A DNA stretch of 35,373 nucleotides. It comes from Boseongicola sp. (GTDB lineage Bacteria; Pseudomonadota; Alphaproteobacteria; Rhodobacterales; Rhodobacteraceae). Location: the NCBI GenBank assembly GCA_028824715.1, contig JAPPCV010000060.1, positions 1-35,373 of the forward strand, written 5' to 3'. The position numbers and the translations under genes are program-made. The notes beneath the pieces are model-generated. The model saw nothing but the letters and a program-made list of their open reading frames with translations, searched no databases and had not been told where the DNA came from. This document shows positions 1 to 8,188 of the stretch, piece after piece (the stretch's first letter is position 1; every line of letters starts with the position of its first letter).

Positions 1-358
1 GCTTGTGGTCGAACCCTACATAGGCGGAGTCCTGGTGCCAGGCGAAGCTCGCGCCCTTCCCTGCGCCCTTGACCACGAATTGCTCGTTGAACAGCACCGA
101 ATCGGTTCCCAGGCAGGGGCGCACGATCCGGTCGATCCTCTCCGAGGTGACGAATTCGTCGAGTGCCGGGAAGTCCGCATGACGATGCCGCAGGAACCGG
201 CGCGCATCGCCGAGCCCGATGTTGTGCAGGCCTTCGCCGCCGTCCTTCGCCGGCTCCTCGAGCAACGTGTCGCAGACATCGCGAAGCATGCCGAGATCGC
301 CGTCGGAGAGAGCGTCGGCAAACACGAGGTAGCCGTGGCGGTCAAAGGATTCCGACAT
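1..358 (-). CDS. Phytanoyl-CoA dioxygenase (PhyH) family protein, 5' part, cut by window edge
   Basis: Reading down from the ATG at 358 gives 119 codons with no stop before the left edge, so only the N-terminal part is present. It begins MSESFDRHGYLVF, the usual PhyH opening. Near the cut is WHQDSAYVGF, where His108-x-Asp110 matches the first two iron ligands of the non-haem Fe(II)/2-oxoglutarate oxygenases; the third ligand (His) and the oxoglutarate Arg lie outside the window. NEQFVVKG just before it also fits the core. The family hydroxylates diverse small molecules, so the substrate cannot be named. The Shine-Dalgarno is weak (CAGAGA just before ATG). The gene is separated from the TRAP operon by that operon's terminator, so it is probably transcribed on its own. 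Confidence 0.8.
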   Translation of the reverse strand, partial: MSESFDRHGYLVFADALSDGDLGMLRDVCDTLLEEPAKDGGEGLHNIGLGDARRFLRHRHADFPALDEFVTSERIDRIVRPCLGTDSVLFNEQFVVKGAGKGASFAWHQDSAYVGFDHK

Positions 359-394
359 TCTCTGGCCCCTGATTCTGGAAGTCCGTTTCCGTGC

Positions 395-421
395 AGCATA
401 GCACATGTGCCACCTGCGCAA
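395..421 (-). promoter_or_regulatory. Possible promoter for the PhyH-like gene
   Basis: On the minus strand TTGCGC (416-421) and TATGCT (395-400) lie about 40 bases upstream of the PhyH ATG. The 15-base spacer is shorter than ideal, so this is a weak pattern match. Confidence 0.25.
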
Positions 422-568
422 TCATGGAATTGCCTGGCCGCGCAACAGATTCGTCCTGCCTGAGGGGATGCGCACCATTCCCTGCAACGAGGATCCGCGA
501 TGCCTCACGGTTCCCGGATTCACGAGCGGTTGCGTATCGCCGTGACGCTGCCGTTCCCGTGGCCTGGC

Positions 569-598
569 AAAAGCGGTCGCCCCAAGGCGGGGCGACCG
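569..598 (-). terminator. Intrinsic terminator of the dctQMP operon
   Basis: A perfect 10-bp stem (574-583 with 589-598, CGGTCGCCCC and its complement) with a 5-base loop is followed, reading on the minus strand, by C and TTTT (569-572). It begins about 20 bases after the dctP stop codon, the expected place for a rho-independent terminator. Confidence 0.8.
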
Positions 599-619
599 AG
601 CTGTCTTGGTGGAGAGCGC

Positions 620-1684
620 CTACTGCGTGTCCGCCATCCGGACCTTGTCGATGCCGGCCTCGACTTCGGCAACGGCGCCGACAAGCGCGTCATAGATGCG
701 CTCGCCGCCGTCCACGTTGGACTTGAACCAGTCATAGACTGGCGCAGCGGCTTCCTTGAACATTGCCTTCTCTTCGGGCGTCGGCACGTAGATGTCACCG
801 CCACCGGCCTGGAAGTCCTGGTAGGCCTGGATCGACTTGCGCTTCGGGCTTGCGAACGTGGCTTGCTGGAGCGCGTAGAACCCGTCGGAAACGACGTTGC
901 GCAGGGCCGGATCAAGCGACATGAACCTGTCGTTGTTCATGAACCACAGGGCACCCATGTAGGCGTGGCCGTCAAGGGTGACATATTGCAGCCCGGCATC
1001 CGGGAACTTCATGTTCATGATGTCGGTGATGCCGTTCTTGGAACCCTCGACGACGCCGGTCTGGAACGACGTGAAGAGTTCCGGCCATGGAATCGGCGTC
1101 GGCGATGCGCCAAGCGCCTTGACGAGTTCCTGCGGCAGGTCGGCGACGACCGTGCGGATCTTCAGTCCCTCCATGTCGGAAGGCTGCATGACGCGCCGCT
1201 GGGTGTTGGCGAAATTGCGCCAGCCGCCGGTGTTCCCGATCGTCATGAGCCGCACGGCACCATCGGAAGTCTCGGCAACCATGTCCTGCATTGTCCGCAC
1301 GAAGGGGGATCCGTTCGCGAGCACCGCCTCGGCCACCCGGTCGTCGGCCATCAGGTACGGCAGGTCGAGAACCTGCACGAACGGGAAGATGTTGGCCGTG
1401 CCGCCCGAGGTCTGGATCACGATGTCGATGTTGCCGTCGGCAATGCCGGCAAGGCATTCCGAACCGTTGGAGCAGAGCTGCGTGCCAATGAACAGCTCGA
1501 CCTCGATGGCGCCGTTCGACGCCTGTTCGACGTGATTCTTGAAGACCACGAGGCCGTCATAGTCTTCGTCGTTCTCGTTCGAGTTCGCCGTGGCCCTCAG
1601 CTTGATGGTCTCGGCGGAAACCGCAATCGCCGAGCCAAGGGACAGTGCCGCGACGAAGGCGGCGATGGTCAGGTGTTTCAGCAT
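620..1684 (-). CDS. dctP: TRAP transporter substrate-binding protein DctP
   Basis: The 354-residue protein is the periplasmic binding component of a tripartite ATP-independent (TRAP) importer, which captures an organic acid and delivers it to DctQM. Residues 1-24 form a Sec signal peptide (hydrophobic core ending AVSA, mature end ETIKL). The DctP fold is clear: SNGAIEVELFIGTQL, DLPYLM, and LKIRT at 174-178, whose Arg177 is at the position of the conserved carboxylate-binding Arg. Length is typical. A textbook Shine-Dalgarno AAGGAGGT sits 7 bases before the ATG, so dctP probably has strong translation of its own, as binding proteins need. It is the last gene of dctQ-dctM-dctP, and the terminator follows. 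The substrate cannot be read from sequence; a carboxylate is the family expectation. Confidence 0.93.
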   Translation of the reverse strand: MLKHLTIAAFVAALSLGSAIAVSAETIKLRATANSNENDEDYDGLVVFKNHVEQASNGAIEVELFIGTQLCSNGSECLAGIADGNIDIVIQTSGGTANIFPFVQVLDLPYLMADDRVAEAVLANGSPFVRTMQDMVAETSDGAVRLMTIGNTGGWRNFANTQRRVMQPSDMEGLKIRTVVADLPQELVKALGASPTPIPWPELFTSFQTGVVEGSKNGITDIMNMKFPDAGLQYVTLDGHAYMGALWFMNNDRFMSLDPALRNVVSDGFYALQQATFASPKRKSIQAYQDFQAGGGDIYVPTPEEKAMFKEAAAPVYDWFKSNVDGGERIYDALVGAVAEVEAGIDKVRMADTQ

Positions 1685-1716
1685 TTTCTTACCTCCTTGG
1701 GATTTGCTGACTATGA

Positions 1717-1786
1717 CGTCATTGGACGAAGCCGGTCAACCGGGGGACCGTCATTGGACGAAGCCGGTCAACCGGGGGACCGTCAT
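1717..1786. repeat. Tandem duplication of a 32-bp unit across the end of dctM
   Basis: A 32-base unit (1717-1748) is repeated exactly at 1749-1780 and followed by the first 6 bases of a third copy (1781-1786). The copy nearer the gene body encodes the last residues of DctM and its TGA. The other copy lies in the dctM-dctP spacer and can be read as an 11-codon ORF (1719-1754, minus) starting in an ATGA overlap and repeating the DctM tail MTVPRLTGFVQ. It looks like a recent slippage or unequal-exchange duplication. Confidence 0.95.
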
Positions 1787-3226
1787 GGAAATGGCCGGGA
1801 TGTACGTGATGAGAAAGATCACCACTATCTCGATGGCCAGGAAGGGAAGTATGGATCTCGCTATTGTCTCGACCCGCTCGCCGGAGACGGACGAGGCCAC
1901 GAACAGGACAAGGCCCATTGGCGGCGTCGCGAGCCCGACCGTCAGGTTGACGCTCATGATGATCGCGAAATGCACCGGGTGCACGCCAAGGTCGACGAAG
2001 ACCGGTCCGAGGATGGGTCCGAGAATGATGATCGCCGGGCCCGCATCGAGAAACATGCCCACGACGAAGAGAAGCAGGTTGATCAGGAACAGCAGGATCA
2101 GCGGATTCTCGGAAAGGCTGAGGATGAAGTCGGCAAGGATCTGCGGCGCATAGCTTAGCGAGACCACCGTCTTGAACGCCAGCGCGGCGCCGACGAGGAG
2201 CAGGATGACGGCGCTGGTCATGGCGGCGCGTGCCAGCACGTCCGGCAGGTCCCGGATCGTCATCGTGCGCAGGATCAGGAACGCGACGATCACCGCGTAG
2301 GCCACCGCGACGGCCGCGGCCTCGGTCGGCGTGAAGACGCCTGCGAGAATCCCGCCCAGGATCAGGATCGGTGTCTGCATCGGCACCACGGCGCGCTTGC
2401 AGACCATGCGGAAGTCGTTGGACACGGCGCGGCGCAGCCCGAGCATGAACCCGTGCGCGACCAGGAAGCCGGCGCCGAACGCCAGCCATTCGGCAAGGGC
2501 CGTCGGCGATTCGCCGAGAGGCACGAGCTGGGCCAGGAGCCAGCCGATGTTGAGGCGGACGATGACGAAGGAAAACCAGTACTCCACGCGGCCGAGCTCG
2601 ACGCCCGTCGTCACGACGCGTCTCGCAGGCGGCAGTTCGTAGCGGTCGGCGACGACCCGGACCATGAACATCAGCCCGACGCCCACGAGGATGCCGGGCA
2701 CGATGCCCGCAAGGAAAAGGGCGGCCACGGATTCGCCCATCACGTAGGCATAGATGATCATGATGCCCGAGGGCGGGATTATCGGGCCGATGACCGAAGA
2801 GGCGGCGGTGATCGCGGCGGCGAAGCGACGCGTGTAGCCTTCTTTCTCCATCGCCGGTATCAGCATGGAGCCGAGCGCCGATGTGTCCGCCACTGCCGAG
2901 CCCGAAAGGCCTGCGAACATGATGGAGGACAGGATGTTGACCTGCGCGAGGCCGCCGCGGAGATGCCCGATGAGCGCCTGCGAGAACTCGACGATCCTGA
3001 TGGTGATGCCGCCCCTGTTCATGAGCTCTCCGGCAAGCATGAAGAACGGGATCGCCATGAGCGGAAAGCTGTCCATTCCGTTGTAGACGTTGCGGTAGAG
3101 CAGCGAGATGTCCTTTTCCTGCCCCGCGAGCCAGAGCAGGATGCCGGGCGCGGCGATCAGCCCGAAGAAGACCGGAAGCCCGATCGCCAGGAACAGCAGG
3201 AAGGCGGGGAGGAACCAGATCAGCAT
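1751..3226 (-). CDS. dctM: TRAP transporter large permease DctM, with an enlarged central region
   Basis: This 491-residue inner-membrane protein is the ion-coupled transport subunit of the TRAP importer. It shows the DctM hallmarks: FFMLAGELMNRGG (about 61-73), FAGLSGSAVADTSALG (104-119), GPIIPPSG (147-154), GGILAGVFTPTEAAAVAV (291-308), FLDAGPAIIILGPI and GLATPPMG. Most DctM proteins are near 425-430 residues. The extra length lies at about 201-268, between the VVADRYELPP segment and the FTPTEA half, and contains hydrophobic stretches that could form one or two added membrane segments. Start: ATG 8 bases after the dctQ stop. The last 11 residues lie inside a tandem 32-bp duplication, which leaves the protein unchanged because the stop is in the first copy. 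Confidence 0.92.
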   Translation of the reverse strand: MLIWFLPAFLLFLAIGLPVFFGLIAAPGILLWLAGQEKDISLLYRNVYNGMDSFPLMAIPFFMLAGELMNRGGITIRIVEFSQALIGHLRGGLAQVNILSSIMFAGLSGSAVADTSALGSMLIPAMEKEGYTRRFAAAITAASSVIGPIIPPSGIMIIYAYVMGESVAALFLAGIVPGILVGVGLMFMVRVVADRYELPPARRVVTTGVELGRVEYWFSFVIVRLNIGWLLAQLVPLGESPTALAEWLAFGAGFLVAHGFMLGLRRAVSNDFRMVCKRAVVPMQTPILILGGILAGVFTPTEAAAVAVAYAVIVAFLILRTMTIRDLPDVLARAAMTSAVILLLVGAALAFKTVVSLSYAPQILADFILSLSENPLILLFLINLLLFVVGMFLDAGPAIIILGPILGPVFVDLGVHPVHFAIIMSVNLTVGLATPPMGLVLFVASSVSGERVETIARSILPFLAIEIVVIFLITYIPAISMTVPRLTGFVQ

Positions 3227-3234
3227 GTCGCGCC

Positions 3235-3822
3235 CTACTCAGCCATGATCTCGTCTTCGGGCGTCCCGAGGTCGGCCAGGTCGTCCCCGCCGCCCAGGAC
3301 CGTGATGAGCGAACGCAGGAACAGCTCGACGTTCACCAGGAACAGCAGGACGACGCCGACGAAGAACGACATCATCATCCACCGGCGCGGCACCTTCACC
3401 CATTCGAGATCCAGGTTGACGTAGTAGAGTGACGCCGTCTTGGCACGTGACATGAAGCCCGTGACCTCGCTCATGCCGATGTCGATGCCCCACCCGAGAA
3501 CGATGCCTGCGATGGCCAGGAGAACAAGGGAGAGAAGGGCGGCAGCGCGCTCGGGCAGGGCGCGGACCAGCATGTCGATGGCGACGAATCCCCCCCGGCG
3601 GTAGGCCAGGGGCGCGATCAGGCCGGTCATCCAGAGCATTGCGAAGCGCGCGGCCTCGTCGGGCCAGGGCAGGGGGTTGTTGAGGACATAGCGGAAGAAG
3701 ACCTGGATCAGGATGGCGACGACCATCAGCGCGATCGCGGCGATCGCGACGGCGCGGCCGAGTTGCAGCACGAACCCGTTGATGGTCTGAAACGGAAGCA
3801 ACAGCCAGTGCAGCAGCTTCAT
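3235..3822 (-). CDS. dctQ: TRAP transporter small permease DctQ
   Basis: The 195-residue, four-helix small membrane subunit of the TRAP carrier forms the transport unit with DctM. The pattern VFFRYVLNNPLPWPDEAARF (R-Y, P, W-x-E core) is the DctQ signature, followed by a second membrane pair and a C-terminal helix near VGVVLLFLVNVELFL. The ATG at 3822 is chosen because it is preceded by GAGGAG at a 6-base distance and gives the usual N-terminus; longer in-frame extensions have no transmembrane or family features. It is the first gene of the dctQ-dctM-dctP operon, with dctM following after 8 bases. The short acidic tail (GTPEDEIMAE) is cytoplasmic by prediction. Confidence 0.9.
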   Translation of the reverse strand: MKLLHWLLLPFQTINGFVLQLGRAVAIAAIALMVVAILIQVFFRYVLNNPLPWPDEAARFAMLWMTGLIAPLAYRRGGFVAIDMLVRALPERAAALLSLVLLAIAGIVLGWGIDIGMSEVTGFMSRAKTASLYYVNLDLEWVKVPRRWMMMSFFVGVVLLFLVNVELFLRSLITVLGGGDDLADLGTPEDEIMAE

Positions 3823-4166
3823 TCCGCGCTCCTCAATCCTCCCGGTCCGTCCTGGCGTTCCAAGCGCAGGACGACCGCTGTCTCGTGGCCGGCACGGGCC
3901 GGAAGGTCGCCTTCTTGCCCGGTGCCGGTTTGCTCGCGGTCCCTTGCTGACACAAATGCGATGGACCATCAAGGCAACCTGAGCGCCGCGGTTCGGTCGG
4001 GACGATGCGCACTCCCGCCGCATTTTCCTGCCTCGTGGCGCACGACTGGCCTCCGTTGCGCAGGCCATGCGGCCTGGCTCGCGGCGAAGCGTTCCGCCGT
4101 CCGGTGTCGTGGCCCGCGTTGCCTGCCTCTGGCGAACCCGCGGCTTCCGAGATAGTCAGGCATCCC
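3823..4166. other. Divergent intergenic region, dctQ / RecD-like helicase
   Basis: These 344 bases separate the divergently read dctQ and helicase genes and must hold promoters for both. No gene with a ribosome binding site or recognisable product was found, and no promoter stood out clearly. In-frame codons upstream of the helicase ATG (from 4005) are open but look non-coding in character. Confidence 0.5.
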
Positions 4167-5696
4167 ATGCCGCTTTCCGTTGCAGAGTTTTCCGAGGACC
4201 AGGCCGAGGCCTTCGACCGCGTCGCCGAGGTGATGCTGTCCGCCGGCATCGACATGACGAAAATGGTCGCGAAGCGTCGCCGAGGGAACAGGCGAGCCGT
4301 GGTGGCCGTGATCGGCAAGGCTGGATCGGGCAAGACGATGCTGCTCGCGCGTCTTGCCGAGACCCTGTCCGAGGCCGGAGTGGAGCCGGTCGGCGGCGAC
4401 TACGAGGGGCGGCGGGCAAGGAGGGCGCGCACGCTGGCCATCCTCGCACCGACGAACAAGGCGGCAAGCGTGCTGCGGTCGCACGATGTGCCGGCAACGA
4501 CGATTCACCGCATTCTCTACACGCCGGTCTACGACCCGGAATACGAGAAGATCGCCGAGTGGCTGGCCGGCCGTCGCAAGAAACCCAAGGTCGATGGGGT
4601 GAGCGAGGAGGCGCTGGACCGCGCGGAGGCGTTCTACGGGAAGCAGCCCTCGATTCCGGGCGCGCTGGCGGTCGCGGGCGTGAAGGGATCGGACTTCATC
4701 AAGGGCTGGCAGCGGCGCGACGATCCGCTGGACATCGGGTTCGTGGACGAGGCTTCCATGCTTGATGCCGAGCAGTTCAAGGACCTGCAGGAGATCTTTT
4801 CGACGCTCGTGATGTTCGGCGATCCGGCCCAGCTTGCGCCCGTGAACCAGTCGGGCGAGATGGTCTTCGACACGCTTCCCGAGCCCCGGAAACTCTCCCT
4901 CAGCCGCATCCATCGCCAGGACGTGGACAATCCCGTGCTGGAACTGGCCCATGCCCTGGGCGACGAGAACCTGACCTTCGAGGCCTTCGAGCGGATGGTC
5001 GAGGATGTCGCCGGCAACGACGGCCGGGTCGTGCTTGCCTCCCGCGTCGATGCAACGCTGATGGCGCGGTCTCCCGTGCTCGTCTGGAGAAACGCGACAC
5101 GGGTTCGCCTGATACACGCGTTCCGCACCGCTCACGACGCGCCGCCGGACAGGCTGCTTCCCGGCGAGCCCCTGATATGCGACGGGATCGAGTTGCCGTT
5201 CAGGCATCGGATGAAGCGGCTCGATCTCGAGGCCCGGGGCTTGATCAAGGGCGCCCAGACGATCTTCCTTGGCCCCGGCAACCGAACGGGCTTTGCGCGC
5301 ATGCACGTGATCGGGGCGACGGAGCCCCAGGTTTCCGCGGCATCGATCATCAAGATCGAGATGCCCGAACAGGTCGAGCCGAACATTCTCTCGGCGGCGC
5401 AGATGGGCGCCACGTTCCTGCATGGTGCGGCGGTGACGATTCACAAGGCGCAGGGATCGCAATGGAGTGACGTGCAGGTCTTTGCGCCCGATCTCTACGC
5501 GGCGTACCGCTCCGGGCGAATGGAAGCCGGCGTTCCGCTCTGGAAGCGTCTGGCCTATGTGGCGATCACGCGGGCGGAGGAGCGGCTGCACTGGGTAAAG
5601 CGCTACATGCTGGGAAGGCCTGCCGCACCATTGGCAACGCATGATCTGGAGAAGCGGGCGGCGCCGCTCGCGCTGTCGGCGGAGGAGGAGACATGA
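4167..5696 (+). CDS. RecD-like ATP-dependent DNA helicase (superfamily 1)
   Basis: The 509-residue protein is an SF1B-type helicase related to RecD and to the stand-alone short RecD-like proteins of alphaproteobacteria. Motifs in order: Walker A GKAGSGKT (50-57), LAPTNKAA (93-100), TIHRILY, Walker B VDEAS (193-197), GDPAQLAPV (218-226), and in the UvrD-type C-terminal half HKAQGSQW and YVAITRAEERL. It lacks the long N-terminal domain of RecD2, and no RecB or RecC lies nearby, so it acts outside a visible RecBCD complex. The ATG at 4167 is chosen because homologous features begin just after it; the Shine-Dalgarno (CAGG) is modest. Its TGA overlaps the ATG of the next SDR gene (ATGA), so the two are translationally coupled. 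The precise role in repair or recombination is unknown. Confidence 0.85.
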   Translation: MPLSVAEFSEDQAEAFDRVAEVMLSAGIDMTKMVAKRRRGNRRAVVAVIGKAGSGKTMLLARLAETLSEAGVEPVGGDYEGRRARRARTLAILAPTNKAASVLRSHDVPATTIHRILYTPVYDPEYEKIAEWLAGRRKKPKVDGVSEEALDRAEAFYGKQPSIPGALAVAGVKGSDFIKGWQRRDDPLDIGFVDEASMLDAEQFKDLQEIFSTLVMFGDPAQLAPVNQSGEMVFDTLPEPRKLSLSRIHRQDVDNPVLELAHALGDENLTFEAFERMVEDVAGNDGRVVLASRVDATLMARSPVLVWRNATRVRLIHAFRTAHDAPPDRLLPGEPLICDGIELPFRHRMKRLDLEARGLIKGAQTIFLGPGNRTGFARMHVIGATEPQVSAASIIKIEMPEQVEPNILSAAQMGATFLHGAAVTIHKAQGSQWSDVQVFAPDLYAAYRSGRMEAGVPLWKRLAYVAITRAEERLHWVKRYMLGRPAAPLATHDLEKRAAPLALSAEEET

Positions 5697-6430
5697 ACAG
5701 GACCATCATCATCACGGGCGCAAGCCAGGGGATCGGCAAGGCAACGGCCGAGACGTTCCTGGAAGCGGGCTGGACCGTGGGCTGCCTGGCGCGGAGTGCC
5801 GACAGGCTGGCCCGGCTCTGCGACGGCCTGGATGGGGCGGTGCCGCTGGTAGCGGACGTGGCGGACAGCGGCGCGGTTGATGCCGCCTTCGCCGATCTTG
5901 CCGACAGGACGGGCCGGATCGATGCGCTGTTCAACAATGCCGGACGTGGCAGCCCCGCCGTACCGATCGACGAGATCGACGATGCGACCTGGGAAAGCGT
6001 GCTCGCCGTGAACCTGACAGGAATGTTCAATTGCGCCCGCGCGGCGTTCAGGCACATGCGCGCCCAGTCTCCCCGTGGCGGGCGCATCGTCAACAACGGC
6101 TCCGTCTCCGCCTACGTTCCGCGCTGGCGATCGGTGCCGTACACCGCCACCAAGCACGCCGTGACGGGACTGACGCGAAGCCTGTCCCTGGACGGGCGCG
6201 AATTCGATGTTGCCTGCGGTCAGATCGACATTGGCAACGCGCTGACCGAGATGACCGAGGACATGGCGTCAGGTCGCCCACAGGCGGACGGGTCCCTTAA
6301 ACCGGAACCGACGATGGACGTCCGTCACGTCGCACGGTCGGTTCTGCACATGTGCGAGCTGCCGCTTGACGCGAACGTCCAGTTCATGACGGTGATGGCG
6401 ACCAAGATGCCCTATGTCGGCCGTGGTTGA
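5693..6430 (+). CDS. Short-chain dehydrogenase/reductase (SDR), classical type
   Basis: The 245-residue NAD(P)-dependent oxidoreductase has a complete classical SDR set: TGASQGIG (8-15) for the dinucleotide, NNAG (81-84), and catalytic Ser137, Tyr150 and Lys154 in SVPYTATK. Length is standard. The substrate is unknown. Unlike the fused SDR at 9101-10675, the catalytic tyrosine is present. It starts inside the stop of the helicase gene (ATGA overlap at 5693-5696), so it depends on helicase translation. That is an odd functional pairing, since nothing links a dehydrogenase to DNA unwinding. No intrinsic terminator with a T-run is visible downstream. Confidence 0.9.
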   Translation: MNRTIIITGASQGIGKATAETFLEAGWTVGCLARSADRLARLCDGLDGAVPLVADVADSGAVDAAFADLADRTGRIDALFNNAGRGSPAVPIDEIDDATWESVLAVNLTGMFNCARAAFRHMRAQSPRGGRIVNNGSVSAYVPRWRSVPYTATKHAVTGLTRSLSLDGREFDVACGQIDIGNALTEMTEDMASGRPQADGSLKPEPTMDVRHVARSVLHMCELPLDANVQFMTVMATKMPYVGRG

Positions 6431-6510
6431 ACAGCGTCCCGTCCTGGCGGCCATTGGCCGGACCTGCGGTCGGCGCACCCTGCCGGTCTTCGGGAAGTTC
6501 CGGACGGAGG

Positions 6511-6529
6511 GAACGTGAAGCTCACGTTC
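6511..6529. repeat. Perfect 8-bp inverted repeat at the end of the TIGR02186 gene
   Basis: GAACGTGA-AGC-TCACGTTC is a perfect inverted repeat overlapping the TGA stop (6522-6524) of the minus-strand gene, between two convergent genes. It has no T-run on either side, so it is not a canonical intrinsic terminator, but it may still stabilise or end transcripts. Confidence 0.45.
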
Positions 6530-7271
6530 GGAATGCGCGGAAGGCGGCGGAGGCGCCCCAGCCCGCCATGATGGCGATGGCCAGCGACATGATCCCGTAG
6601 ATCAGCGGAGTCTCGCGTGAGAGCCTGAACAGGAAGCGCTCCAGTCCGACCTTGCGGACATCGATCGCAGTTTCGAGCATGTCGACGACCTGTCCCTTGC
6701 GGGTCAGGAAGAACCGTGCGCGGTAGTCGCCTTCGTGGAGATTCGCGGGCAGGCGCACAGACGTGGAGAACAGGGTCTGCTGCTCGAACTTGATCGTGCC
6801 GATCCTGGACTGGTAGAGATCCTGGCCCGTGCGGATGCGGATCAGCGCCTCGGTGAAGTCCTCCGAGCCGGCGATCGTTGCGCCGACCGACCGGATCGCG
6901 CGCGGCGTGGAGATGTCGTGGCGAAGATCCTCGACATCGCTGATGACTTCGTTCCAGGGTGCCGACGTGGCGACCGCGTAAAAGCTGGGCGCGCTGTCCA
7001 CGTCCACTGAATCGGCGTTGACCCAGATGCCGAAGCGGCGGGCCTTCCGGCGGACGGTGACCGGCTCCGACGGTCCCTCGACGGTGATCAGGATCTGCAA
7101 CGGATCGTCGGCTGGGATCGGCGTCTCGCGCCTCACCGCACCGAAGATCAGGATTTCCGATCCGTCAAAGTCGGTGGTGATCGAGATGCGGCTCTGGCTC
7201 AGGTCCGCGACGACCGTCTCGGCGCCGAGCGGTGCCGCGACGAGGCAGAGGGCGAGGGCGAGGCGCAGCAT
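6522..7271 (-). CDS. TIGR02186 family membrane protein
   Basis: This is a 249-residue protein of uncharacterised function. It has an N-terminal signal segment (MLRLALALCLVAAPLGAETV), an extracytoplasmic beta-rich body (VVADLSQSRISITTDFDGSEILIFGA, then paired-strand segments) and one C-terminal transmembrane helix (about residues 220-243). This fits the TIGR02186 family, which is known mainly by its link to TauE/SafE permeases. Here the ATG overlaps the stop of the upstream TauE gene by one base (TGATG), so they are coupled. I infer it is an accessory or periplasmic partner of that exporter; the sequence does not reveal a catalytic site. Confidence 0.75.
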   Translation of the reverse strand: MLRLALALCLVAAPLGAETVVADLSQSRISITTDFDGSEILIFGAVRRETPIPADDPLQILITVEGPSEPVTVRRKARRFGIWVNADSVDVDSAPSFYAVATSAPWNEVISDVEDLRHDISTPRAIRSVGATIAGSEDFTEALIRIRTGQDLYQSRIGTIKFEQQTLFSTSVRLPANLHEGDYRARFFLTRKGQVVDMLETAIDVRKVGLERFLFRLSRETPLIYGIMSLAIAIMAGWGASAAFRAFRT

Positions 7272-8188
7272 CAGTGACCCGCTCCGGCCCCGAGGGAGTA
7301 GATCTCGGAAGGCTCGACAAGAAGATCCAGCGCGAGCTTGCCGCTGACTGCAAGCACGATGAGGGAGAGCAGGATTCGAAGCTGTTCGGCCTGGAGCCTC
7401 GCACCGATTCGCGTGCCCACCTGCGCGCCGACCACGCCTCCCACCAGCAGAAGGACGGCAAGGACGACGTCGACCGTGTAGTTCGTGGTCGCATGGAGAA
7501 GCGTCGTGAATCCCGTGACAAAAACGATTTGGAACAGGGAGGTGCCGACAACGACCTTTGTCGGCATGCCCAGGACGTAGATCATCGCGGGGACCATGAT
7601 GAACCCGCCGCCGACGCCCATGATGGCCGCGAGGACGCCGACAAGGAGTCCAACCGCGACCGGCGGAATGACCGAGATGTAGATTCCGGACGTGCGGAAC
7701 TTCATCTTGAACGGGAGCAAGTTGACGAGCTGGCTCTTCCTGTATCGTTGTGCAGAACGTCCCGACCGGCTTCTCCGGATCGCCTTCAGGCTCTCGACGA
7801 ACATGAGTCCGCCGATGGTTCCCAGGAAGACGACGTAGGACAGGCGCACGAGAAGCTCGACCTGGCCGATGGCCCTCAGTGCATTGAAGGCCTGGACGCC
7901 AAGGGCCGCACCGACGAGCCCGCCGGCAAGGAGGACGATGCCCATCTTCAGATCGACGGTCCGTCGTTTCAGGTGCGCGAGAGCGCCCGAGAAGGAGGAG
8001 GCAACGATCTGGTTGGCTTCCGTCGCAACCGCGACGGCCGGCGGGATGCCGATGAAGAAGAGGAGCGGCGTCATCAGGAATCCGCCGCCGACACCGAACA
8101 TGCCGGACAGGATTCCCACGAACCCGCCAAGCCCGAGCAGCAGGAAGGCGTCGACCGACACCTCGGCGATGGGAAGGTAGATGTGCAT
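7271..8188 (-). CDS. TauE/SafE family sulfite or organosulfonate exporter
   Basis: The 305-residue polytopic permease carries the duplicated TauE/SafE motif: GFVGILSGMFGVGGGFLMTPLL in the first half and GVLAAIMGVGGGFIMVPAMIY in the second. About eight membrane segments are apparent, with a basic cytoplasmic loop (RRSRSGRSAQRYRK) between the halves. The family is linked to export of sulfite or sulfoacetate, or uptake of sulfur compounds, but many members are uncharacterised. The ATG at 8188 (MHIYLPIAEVSV) is preferred because it gives the usual N-terminus; an in-frame TTG 12 codons upstream has no better binding site. It is translationally coupled to the TIGR02186 gene (TGATG). No sulfur-metabolism gene is adjacent, so the substrate is open. 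Confidence 0.85.
   Translation of the reverse strand: MHIYLPIAEVSVDAFLLLGLGGFVGILSGMFGVGGGFLMTPLLFFIGIPPAVAVATEANQIVASSFSGALAHLKRRTVDLKMGIVLLAGGLVGAALGVQAFNALRAIGQVELLVRLSYVVFLGTIGGLMFVESLKAIRRSRSGRSAQRYRKSQLVNLLPFKMKFRTSGIYISVIPPVAVGLLVGVLAAIMGVGGGFIMVPAMIYVLGMPTKVVVGTSLFQIVFVTGFTTLLHATTNYTVDVVLAVLLLVGGVVGAQVGTRIGARLQAEQLRILLSLIVLAVSGKLALDLLVEPSEIYSLGAGAGH

Noticed and set aside
500-2158. 552-codon plus-strand frame opposite the TRAP genes
   Set aside because: Antisense shadow of dctP/dctM, whose motifs, ribosome binding sites and terminator are all on the minus strand.
6511-6529. Inverted repeat as an intrinsic terminator
   Set aside because: No T-run on either strand; kept only as a repeat.
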